IMG/VR virus record: IMGVR_UViG_3300024351_000673
Coordinates: 1 to 51,229 of that record
DNA length: 51,229 nucleotides
Reading direction: 5' to 3' (one strand)
Source of the DNA: a virus
Of the stretch, positions 45,296 to 51,229 are shown one piece after another. Position numbers and translations under genes: made by a program. Position 1 is the stretch's first letter. Each line of letters begins with the position of its first letter. Below the pieces are notes generated by a model. The model ran no database searches. It was not told the DNA's origin and saw only the letters and a list, made by a program, of their open reading frames with translations.

Positions 45296-45721
45296 TCAAG
45301 AGAACGCATCGAGCCAGTTGTAAGCCCGACCAGACCTTGGCTTGGGCTTATCTGCGTACCCAACAGCGCCGGATCGTCCACCCGAATCACCGGTCGTTGG
45401 TAGCGCCACACCTTGAATCGAAGCCGGAACCCTGGGGGTTCTGCCACGAATCATTGGCTCATCAATACCAGCACGCAGCTTGTACGCACCAGCGGACTTT
45501 GCTGCCCGCATAAATTTGGCAACACGTCCTTGATTATCGTTTAACGACTCTGCTTGGAAGCGTTCATCTTGCGGCAAGCGACGCAAATCAGTGTCATACG
45601 CTTGCTCTGGCCGTAGGTCTGAAACTTCTGCGCCTGATGTACCAGCATCGGAAGTGGGGTCGTATCCAATCTCAACTGGACGACGTTCCTCTCCTTCTCG
45701 TGGGTTATAGAATCTTGCCAT
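45296..45721 (-). CDS. Hypothetical Gly/Arg-rich protein
   Basis: The 141-residue product begins MARFYNPREGEERRPVEIGY and is Gly, Arg, Pro and Asp-rich, probably partly disordered. I chose ATG 45721. It is convergent with dcd, one base apart. No family is recognised; composition suggests a virion component. Confidence 0.5.
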   Translation of the reverse strand: MARFYNPREGEERRPVEIGYDPTSDAGTSGAEVSDLRPEQAYDTDLRRLPQDERFQAESLNDNQGRVAKFMRAAKSAGAYKLRAGIDEPMIRGRTPRVPASIQGVALPTTGDSGGRSGAVGYADKPKPRSGRAYNWLDAFS

Positions 45722-45761
45722 AGTATCATTGTAAAAGGAGTGAATCAAAAGCTTAAATACA

Positions 45762-46106
45762 ATGCATAACGCGGCCGCCTTCCTCGATGCGTTTGTACAA
45801 GACGAGGTTATGTGTCGTTGTCTTGATGAAGGTGACTTCGGTCAACCTCTCGATAACGAAGAAAATGATGTACCCTTGTATGACATGTACAACAGAGGTT
45901 TAGTTGCATGCGAACAAGGTCTGGAAAGGAATCCGTTATTCTTGGAGGGGATGAAGCGTCCCGGAGTAACGGGATTGATTCCCTCAATGGAGGAGGGACT
46001 AGCAATGGGAGCATCACCGAAGCCCCGCTCTTTAGTTTTGGAACTGGAAGAGCCGGACGAGAAGGAGAAGATGCTGTCAGCGAAAAGACTTGGTTTGCGC
46101 CGGTAA
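45762..46106 (+). CDS. Hypothetical protein overlapping the DUF3310 gene
   Basis: The 114-residue acidic product begins MHNAAAFLDAFVQDEVMCRC. Its last 199 bases overlap the DUF3310 frame in another phase. Either the two proteins overlap, or one start is wrong, or a frameshift joins them. The N-terminal 48 codons are free of overlap and look protein-like. Confidence 0.45.
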   Translation: MHNAAAFLDAFVQDEVMCRCLDEGDFGQPLDNEENDVPLYDMYNRGLVACEQGLERNPLFLEGMKRPGVTGLIPSMEEGLAMGASPKPRSLVLELEEPDEKEKMLSAKRLGLRR

Positions 46107-46450
46107 GTACTGAAGCTCCTGACGTACTTTCATTCGGTGAATGTAAGGATGGTGTGTGCCCAGTGCCCTGGGCCACCAAACCTTTAGAGAATCCTGTCTT
46201 TACGTTTGATGGTCCTCCTGTGATCCAGGAAGATGAGGTCAATCATCCGTCGCACTATACCGATGGTGTGATTGAGTGTATTGAAGCCATTGAAGCTCAG
46301 TTGACTCCAGAGGAGTACCGTGGTTACCTGAAAGGCAATTGCGTCAAATATCTTTGGCGTGAACGCATCAAAGGCGGAACAACTTCACTAAAAAAGGCCC
46401 AGTGGTATCTGGACCGTTTAGTGCAGATTGACGAAATTCAGAACGGCTGA
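45908..46450 (+). CDS. DUF3310-containing protein
   Basis: The 180-residue product ends in a clear DUF3310 domain (about 108-175): VNHPSHYTDGVIECIEAIEA, GNCVKYLWRERIKGGTTSLK and AQWYLDRLV. DUF3310 is common in phages near nucleotide-metabolism genes and is called nucleotide-kinase-like. The N-terminal 100 residues are low-complexity and overlap another frame, so the true start may differ. Confidence 0.7.
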   Translation: MRTRSGKESVILGGDEASRSNGIDSLNGGGTSNGSITEAPLFSFGTGRAGREGEDAVSEKTWFAPVSTEAPDVLSFGECKDGVCPVPWATKPLENPVFTFDGPPVIQEDEVNHPSHYTDGVIECIEAIEAQLTPEEYRGYLKGNCVKYLWRERIKGGTTSLKKAQWYLDRLVQIDEIQNG

Positions 46451-46743
46451 AGATCGTCGTCTTCCTCGTCCTCGTCGTCGCTGTACACACAAGCGGCGGC
46501 GAGTTCTGCCAGCTCTAGATCCGTGGGCCAGTCCACATCAATATCAATGTTCTCACCAGCCATGATGTCCTTGATGGCATGCCATTCCATCAGGCGTTGG
46601 TGATAGAGATTCAAAAGAGCGGCATACAGCTCATCCCATGTCATCTCTTGGGCCTGGAGCTCGGCCTTGCGCATTGCAAATTGCAGCTCCAAAGGTAGTT
46701 CAAACTCCCGTGGTTCTACCGAACGCTCCATGCCACTCTGCAT
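46438..46743 (-). CDS. NblA-like (phycobilisome degradation) protein with acidic tail
   Basis: The 101-residue product has FELPLELQFAMRKAELQAQE and MTWDELYAALLNLYHQRLME (15-54). This follows the NblA/Ycf18 two-helix pattern (L-x-EQ-F-x-LR...V...S-x-EEA-x-x-x-L-x-x-x-R/Q). NblA is an adaptor that directs Clp protease to phycobilisomes and occurs in some freshwater cyanophages. The C-terminus is strongly acidic (SDDEDEEDDDLQPF), which is unusual for NblA. The match is by pattern and needs a profile search. Confidence 0.5.
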   Translation of the reverse strand: MQSGMERSVEPREFELPLELQFAMRKAELQAQEMTWDELYAALLNLYHQRLMEWHAIKDIMAGENIDIDVDWPTDLELAELAAACVYSDDEDEEDDDLQPF

Positions 46744-46749
46744 TAATTC

Positions 46750-46771
46750 CTAGCAATTATTCTAATGCTAG
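46750..46771 (-). promoter_or_regulatory. Hairpin between lysozyme stop and NblA-like start
   Basis: On the minus strand CTAGCA (46771-46766) pairs with TGCTAG (46755-46750) around a 10-base loop, ending six bases before ATG 46743. The lysozyme stop lies in the stem. Confidence 0.4.
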
Positions 46772-47427
46772 CTATTAAACAGCAGATCGAGCTCCTCTGA
46801 CGCAAAGGTGCACCATGGATCCTCGTCAATATCAAAGTCGTTGGCAAACTTAGACAGGACGTAAGGGTTGATGTGTTCTTCCAAGGACCTGATTGCCCTC
46901 ACCTGGTGGGGAGCAGCGGTGTAATTACGGAAGGCAGCAAGCAAGATCTCTGTGGAGGACCAGGGATTGGCGTCTACTTCAGCAAGGAACAAAGCAATTT
47001 CCTCCCGGCGGCGATCAACAAGGGTGCCGACGACGGAATGGTTTTGATCAAAGATCCACTGCCCCATCTCCTTGGTGGCTTCACAGAAATCTTCCCGTTC
47101 AATGCAATCGATTACATTACTGTACAGGAATGGCTCCCATCCGATGGAGTGGATGAAGGAGATAAGGGCCTGACGCATGCTGTCATCAAGTCCCAGGTTC
47201 AGCTTGATCAGCTGGGTGTCAATGACAGAAGCTTCGTGGAATAAATACTCCAGTGCTTTTTCTTTACTGCAGCATTGACCACGTTTAACAGGAGAACCAT
47301 CGGGGTAGAACTGAGTTCCAAACCCGATGGTATAGGGCTCTTCTCCTGTGACCGGATCTGAGTACGCCTTCTCGTTAAACCCTTCGTGTTTACGAATTAG
47401 ATTAATCGCACGCGAAAGATCCGACAT
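46768..47427 (-). CDS. GH24 phage lysozyme
   Basis: The 219-residue product has IRKHEGFNEKAYSDPVTGEE and PYTIGFGT (11-38), giving the T4-lysozyme triad Glu15, Asp24 and Thr33, with a three-residue insertion before Thr. The core ends near 160; a C-terminal extension of 60 residues (NPYVLSKFANDFDIDEDPWC) is unrecognised. It cuts peptidoglycan glycan strands. ATG 47427 directly follows a perfect palindrome that contains GGAGG; a TTG at 47451 in the same frame is less likely. Confidence 0.85.
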   Translation of the reverse strand: MSDLSRAINLIRKHEGFNEKAYSDPVTGEEPYTIGFGTQFYPDGSPVKRGQCCSKEKALEYLFHEASVIDTQLIKLNLGLDDSMRQALISFIHSIGWEPFLYSNVIDCIEREDFCEATKEMGQWIFDQNHSVVGTLVDRRREEIALFLAEVDANPWSSTEILLAAFRNYTAAPHQVRAIRSLEEHINPYVLSKFANDFDIDEDPWCTFASEELDLLFNS

Positions 47428-47449
47428 GGAGGTAACTATTATTACCTCC
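47428..47449 (-). promoter_or_regulatory. Palindrome burying the only Shine-Dalgarno of lysozyme
   Basis: On the minus strand GGAGGTAA (47449-47442), loop TAATAG, TTACCTCC (47435-47428) and then ATG with no gap. The only SD-like GGAGG is in the 5' arm and is fully paired with the arm touching the start codon. Melting or binding would change access to the start. Confidence 0.6.
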
Positions 47450-47462
47450 AATCATACACAAA

Positions 47463-47585
47463 TTATTTACCCTGACCGCGACGTAGTTTACGGCCATGAC
47501 TAGGCAAAGAATTACGCCCCTGGCCTTGTCTCGTGCGCTTCGGTTTGGACTCAAGACGGATTGTGGTTGACTTGGGTTTTGCCAT
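47463..47585 (-). CDS. Tiny very basic protein (40 aa)
   Basis: The product begins MAKPKSTTIRLESKPKRTRQ and ends GRKLRRGQGK. The KRTRQGxGRxSxxSHGRKxxRGQGK pattern resembles tiny proteins I recall from other cyanophages, with no known function. Extremely basic; it may bind DNA or RNA. The 38 bases after it up to the next gene show no feature. Confidence 0.55.
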   Translation of the reverse strand: MAKPKSTTIRLESKPKRTRQGQGRNSLPSHGRKLRRGQGK

Positions 47586-47623
47586 GCTGGTAAGGAATCA
47601 GCTCACGCAGCTTAGCGAGAAAA

Positions 47624-47923
47624 TCACCATTTGACCTTATGTGACCAATATCTTGCTGACATCTTGTCAGGGTTGGGATCTTGAGCGTTATGTCGCGCAT
47701 AGTACGAACGCTTACGGGCCTTATCCTTTTCCGTCTTTGGGTGTTTACCAGCGCCTTCTACTCCTTGCTGACCAAAGCGGATGATCTTCTCTTCTCCGCC
47801 CTCACAAGCCTTCACCACATGACTCTTGGTGGGATGACCAGGGGTCTTCTGTGGCTTGTTGCAAGCCATCTTATCTTTGGCAATCTTGGCTGCGCCTGCA
47901 GCCTTACGGTGTTTATCAGACAT
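47624..47923 (-). CDS. Small basic hypothetical phage protein
   Basis: The 99-residue product begins MSDKHRKAAGAAKIAKDKMA and contains KSHVVKACEGGEEKIIRFGQ and ARKRSYYARHNAQDPNPDKM. It is basic and coupled to the large virion gene by TGATG overlap. The 'kiirFGqqGv...ar..fyaRH' pattern is seen in phage proteins of unknown function next to structural genes. Confidence 0.6.
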   Translation of the reverse strand: MSDKHRKAAGAAKIAKDKMACNKPQKTPGHPTKSHVVKACEGGEEKIIRFGQQGVEGAGKHPKTEKDKARKRSYYARHNAQDPNPDKMSARYWSHKVKW

Positions 47924-50622
47924 CAAGTAAACCCTTTAAAGAGGGAAGTAAACTCACCAAGAATCCGTTCACCGGACTTGGATTTGTAATCTTCTTTTTC
48001 TTCGTCATCTAACAGTTTAAAATAACTGGATGTTGCTTTCTCTTTCTCAGTTCCTGTTTCTGTGGAACCAAAGAGGCTGCTGACGGAACCAAGGGCAGTA
48101 AATGGATCGCTACTGGTTAGACCTGCGTAAGCACCGCCAAGCTGCAGACCTTTATCGGAAGCGCCCTGTTCCATCAACTGCATTTCTTCTTTACTGACAT
48201 CGGTCATGAACTTGCCGTAAAAATCATCTTCGCTTCCTTGATACCCAGCATTTTTAAAAACCTTGTAAAGACTGGTGGCATACGGTGACGTTGTAGTTTT
48301 TGCGTCTTCAGGACGCTGAATGTACTCGACGCCAATCTTTTTCTGAGTTGGTGTAACTCCTTTTTCGTTAAGGTATTTAATAGCTTCACGTACGTTAACT
48401 GCATTGTTGGTTCTAAATTGATCTGCGATATATTGTTTGACATCATCAACACCCATGCCCTTGCCTGCAATACCAAGGGTTCCTAGCATTTTGTCCCATT
48501 CTTCTTTGTTAGTTTCAGGGCTAACACCTTCAATAACACTGTCGGCAAATTCTTCTGGAGTAACAAACTTCAAGAAGTTAACATCAGCAAGATCAATGTC
48601 TTTTGATGCGATTTCGGGAAGAATTTTTGTGTTGATATAATCAGTTGCATCTTTGAGGGTAATCACATCGCGAGCAGGATCAAACCCTTTGCCTGCACCA
48701 ACGACTTGGTAATGGAGTTTGGCAAATTGATTTTTATCGTTCAGATCTAAACCGTAATGGTATGCCCACTGGTTCCAAGTCCAATCAGTACCTGGTACTT
48801 TGGATTCTCCATTCCGTCTTGCTGTTTCCCAGTCACTGTTGATCTGATTTGACTGTTCTTGATACTTAGCAACTTTTGGGTCATCCGGCGTAAAGTTACC
48901 GGTTGGATTCATGTAAAAATCTGCATTAAAGTTAAGAGGTGCAGTGTTATATACACCATCCAAATAAGCCTCTGCTCGTAGCGCTGCAATATCTTTTAAC
49001 TTAACCAAAGCACTTTGAACATCAAAGATATTCTTGTCTTGCTGCTGAAGCTCAATCGTACTAATAAACTCGCTCATTGACTTGGAGTTATCAAAGCGCG
49101 GCTTCAGGTATTCATCAATGTACCGCTTAGCAAAATCACCAGTTAATGTATAGGTTTTTGTTGGATCAACTGGATCTGGTACTGTAATTCCTTTTTGGTA
49201 GTTACCAGCAAGCTGCTCATCAAACCACTTTTGCCAGTTGTAGGTGACACCATTAAAAGTCGGAATGCCCGTAGCTTTTGACAAGCTTTCTTCTAGGCTC
49301 TCTCTTGCTTTCTCAGGATTGGTAACGAAGCCAAGGATGCCACCAATGCCGCTATCACCAAGCAATGAGTTGGTAATGGTTTCATTGATGGTCATCACCT
49401 CATTAAACCCTTCGAGTCCTTTATAAAACTCAAAGTCTCTTTCTCGTGCTTTCGCTTTTACTAATTCATCTGCTGCTTTTTTGAGCGAATCATTTGTTAA
49501 CGAACCAAACTGCTGCTGTACCTGCTTCTCTTTTGCAGAAAGTTCTGTGCCAACACTCTTGCTTAAAATTGTTTCCCCTTCTATCCCAAGAACTTTGTCC
49601 CGATACTGCTGGTATTCAGCATCGGTCATTGCTTCTTCGTAATACTCAGGCAACTCAGCAAGAGACGCTTCGTTACCTCGGTACCCAGCAGCCTTGCCTT
49701 GTGTGGTGTAGTGCCAGTGGAGATAGCTATCAAAGTTGTAGCGTCCTACAACATCAAGATCAGGTATTCTTTCTCCACCAACATTGACAGCTTCCTGAGC
49801 AGCATCCCACTGAGCTTCTGCTTGTGATCCTCCAGGGGTATTGTTCCTGTAATAACCTGCATCAAAGCCACCCGTTGGAGGTTGAGCTGCTTTACTGGAA
49901 TCCCAGGGCGTAATTCGTCTCTGGTAAGACGCGGCTAACGTATCAATGCCGTTGCTATCAACTAAATCTCTTAATCCAACATCACCTAGGCGATTGCCTA
50001 GGCTTTCCATCACACTTTTATATGTGCCTTCTTTTGCATTATTGATTGTATTAACAACGTCGTCATATCTTCTTCTAGCCGCTGCACCTATGGATCCTGG
50101 GTTGGCTACATAAACTTTTCCTTGAGAATCAAGACCAAACTTTGCACCACTAAGGATACGATCTTCATTGACGCCATATGTTTGCCAGTGTGCTTGGCCC
50201 CAGCCCTCAGGGCCTCTAACCCTGGTTGGAACCATATCACCCCTAGCGCGTCCCGTTCTATTCCAATACTGTTGTCCAAAAGTTGATTTATCTGGTTGAC
50301 CAGCATTTCTCCAGGCTTTATTTACATCTCCATTGTTATCAACATAACGATCCCAAAAAACAGTTCCAATACCAGGATCTCTTACCAACGTGTGGTAAAA
50401 CATCTCACGGCCTTCGTTGCGACCAAAATTATCGTAATGCCAAGCACCGTAAGAACCCTTGGTTGGATATTGTTCTAAAAATTTCTTCTTATTTTTATTT
50501 GATTCCCATTCCGCTGCCAAGTCTGGATTGTTATCTACATACAAACCATTGGCACGCTCTGCGCTATTCAAAGCATTTTTAATATCTCCGTAGGTATTAA
50601 CGTAATCAGCAAATACGCCCAT
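47923..50622 (-). CDS. Large virion protein with repeated YVDNNPD / HYxxxGxxEGR modules
   Basis: The 899-residue product begins MGVFADYVNTYGDIKNALNS. The N-terminal 350 residues repeat a module seen in bacterial surface proteins: YVDNNPDLAAEW then HYDNFGRNEGRE; YVDNNGDVNKAW; HWQTYGVNEDR; HWHYTTQGKAAGYRG. The rest is helical and unrecognised (KEKQVQQQFGSLTNDSLKKA). Size and company suggest an internal virion or tail protein. ATG 50622 overlaps the HNH stop. Confidence 0.6.
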   Translation of the reverse strand: MGVFADYVNTYGDIKNALNSAERANGLYVDNNPDLAAEWESNKNKKKFLEQYPTKGSYGAWHYDNFGRNEGREMFYHTLVRDPGIGTVFWDRYVDNNGDVNKAWRNAGQPDKSTFGQQYWNRTGRARGDMVPTRVRGPEGWGQAHWQTYGVNEDRILSGAKFGLDSQGKVYVANPGSIGAAARRRYDDVVNTINNAKEGTYKSVMESLGNRLGDVGLRDLVDSNGIDTLAASYQRRITPWDSSKAAQPPTGGFDAGYYRNNTPGGSQAEAQWDAAQEAVNVGGERIPDLDVVGRYNFDSYLHWHYTTQGKAAGYRGNEASLAELPEYYEEAMTDAEYQQYRDKVLGIEGETILSKSVGTELSAKEKQVQQQFGSLTNDSLKKAADELVKAKARERDFEFYKGLEGFNEVMTINETITNSLLGDSGIGGILGFVTNPEKARESLEESLSKATGIPTFNGVTYNWQKWFDEQLAGNYQKGITVPDPVDPTKTYTLTGDFAKRYIDEYLKPRFDNSKSMSEFISTIELQQQDKNIFDVQSALVKLKDIAALRAEAYLDGVYNTAPLNFNADFYMNPTGNFTPDDPKVAKYQEQSNQINSDWETARRNGESKVPGTDWTWNQWAYHYGLDLNDKNQFAKLHYQVVGAGKGFDPARDVITLKDATDYINTKILPEIASKDIDLADVNFLKFVTPEEFADSVIEGVSPETNKEEWDKMLGTLGIAGKGMGVDDVKQYIADQFRTNNAVNVREAIKYLNEKGVTPTQKKIGVEYIQRPEDAKTTTSPYATSLYKVFKNAGYQGSEDDFYGKFMTDVSKEEMQLMEQGASDKGLQLGGAYAGLTSSDPFTALGSVSSLFGSTETGTEKEKATSSYFKLLDDEEKEDYKSKSGERILGEFTSLFKGFT

Positions 50623-50960
50623 TAGCACTCACCAAAAATAAAGACTGATTCTTGTTGGACCCAGGCTTCAATCTTACCAAGGTTTTCAGTAGAAAAGAAA
50701 TCTTGCTTCTGAAACCAACTCCTCATTTCCTCTGATCCTTTATGGGCGTTACAACGCCGACAGCAAGGAACAAGGTTGTGTCGATTAGAAGAACCCGACT
50801 TGAAACGTGGAACGATGTGATCCAGGCTTGTTGCTTTGTCTCCGCAATAACCGCATTTGTGATTCCATGCTTCGTATATACTTTCTCTGAATTTCTTTTT
50901 CGCAAGTTTTGGTGTTAATTCAACTAGCAAGGCGAGGGGCTCGTGCTCGTTGCAAAACAT
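50622..50960 (-). CDS. HNH endonuclease
   Basis: The 112-residue product has CGYCG (36-40), TSLDHIVPRFKSGSSNRHNL (44-63) with Asp47-His48 and Asn62, and CCRRCNAHKGS (66-76), a complete zinc-stabilised HNH nuclease of the McrA type. It may act in packaging or homing. It is directly upstream of, and coupled to, the large virion gene. Confidence 0.85.
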   Translation of the reverse strand: MFCNEHEPLALLVELTPKLAKKKFRESIYEAWNHKCGYCGDKATSLDHIVPRFKSGSSNRHNLVPCCRRCNAHKGSEEMRSWFQKQDFFSTENLGKIEAWVQQESVFIFGEC

Positions 50961-51044
50961 GCTATTTAATTGCCGTTAATTTATTCTAATTTCCCTACAC
51001 AATTTCCCAGGTAAGACAAAGAGATAAAACTTTCCTTAAGGCTG

Positions 51045-51072
51045 TTGACACCCTCTTGACATCGGATACTGT
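51045..51072 (+). promoter_or_regulatory. Sigma-70-type promoter for the right-edge HTH gene
   Basis: TTGACA (51045-51050), 16-base spacer, TACTGT (51067-51072). A second TTGACA at 51056-51061 gives a tandem repeat. This is the only consensus -35 noticed in the window. The region 50961-51044 otherwise holds no gene. Confidence 0.6.
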
Positions 51073-51097
51073 ACTAAGGCAAGCGTTTCTCTACGCC

Positions 51098-51229
51098 ATG
51101 ACCACCGCTAACGGATGGGTATCCGTTCAAAAAGCAGAAGAGCTCCTGGGGCTTGACCGCAAGACGCTCTTCAAGTACCGCGATGATGGCACCCTGAAGC
51201 TGGGTCCGCACTTCGCTGCTTTCCCTGGT
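51098..51229 (+). CDS. Helix-turn-helix protein, truncated by window edge
   Basis: The 44 visible residues start MTTANGWVSVQKAEELLGLD and continue RKTLFKYRDDGTLKLGPHF, an excisionase/MerR-like HTH. It has its own strong promoter. It resembles the HTH of 42804-43238 in layout ('S.qkaeelLGldrkTlfkyrddG.l..G.Hf'). The rest is outside the window. Confidence 0.6.
   Translation, partial: MTTANGWVSVQKAEELLGLDRKTLFKYRDDGTLKLGPHFAAFPG

Noticed and set aside
45908-46106. Programmed -1 frameshift joining the two overlapping frames
   Set aside because: No X-XXY-YYZ slippery heptamer or downstream structure was found in the overlap.
1-51229. Prophage or integrative element
   Set aside because: No integrase, recombinase or attachment site was recognised; the gene content fits a lytic cyanophage, though only part of the genome is visible.

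Overview
The window looks like 51 kb from the genome of a lytic-type cyanophage with a picocyanobacterial (Synechococcus/Cyanobium-like) host. It carries phage replication genes (a T7-like family A DNA polymerase, a primase-polymerase/D5-type helicase, a tandem-OB SSB, a PD-(D/E)XK exonuclease), lysis genes, long repetitive tail-fibre proteins and a host-derived set typical of cyanophages: thyX, dcd, speD, a high-light-inducible protein, an NblA-like protein, GDP-mannose 4,6-dehydratase and a DegT-family enzyme. No terminase, portal, major capsid or integrase gene was recognised, so this is a fragment of a larger genome. Both ends cut through genes.

Layout. 1-13.6 kb (mostly +): an L,D-transpeptidase fragment, a PcfJ-like protein, tRNA-Leu(UAA), small genes, an NrdR-type zinc ribbon, a sugar cupin, ThyX, a Gp88-like protein, DNA polymerase, SSB and a Gp157-like protein. 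13.6-17.4 kb (+): small genes, a virion protein and a Dps-like protein. 17.4-23.4 kb (-): an HNH endonuclease, tRNA-Pro, virion-type and very basic small proteins, a glycosyltransferase and a ColD/RfbH-like sugar dehydratase. 23.5-32.2 kb (mixed): gmd, a glycosyltransferase, hli, exonuclease, primase-helicase, speD and a GT4 glycosyltransferase. 32.3-34.9 kb (+): endonuclease-like and structural genes. 34.9-42.8 kb (-): an endolysin, two 2-oxoglutarate/Fe(II) oxygenases in an AT-rich island, a glycine-rich fibre protein and two repeat-built fibres. 42.8-46.4 kb (+): an HTH regulator, a degenerate adenine methylase and dCTP deaminase. 46.4-51 kb (-): an NblA-like protein, a GH24 lysozyme, basic proteins, a 900-residue virion protein and an HNH enzyme. 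A second HTH gene starts at the right edge.

Most striking observation. A 27-nt element occurs five times in the leaders of early genes (283, 5157, 8079, 9197, 12476). It folds as an H-type RNA pseudoknot: stem 1 CGUC/GACG, stem 2 GAGCA/UGCUC, with loops CU, U and UUAAAC. Both stems show compensatory changes between copies while the loops stay nearly fixed. Each copy is followed by an unstructured A/C-rich leader and then a start codon, and one copy precedes the SSB gene. This recalls the T4 gene 32 autoregulatory pseudoknot, but here it is spread over five transcripts as a possible post-transcriptional regulon.

A second, separate pattern is that about ten genes begin 0-10 nt after a perfect or near-perfect hairpin, often with a U-run, and with no Shine-Dalgarno sequence in between. 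Many other genes are coupled by ATGA, TGATG or TAATG overlaps. All functional calls rest on motifs and family knowledge read by eye; no database search was run.
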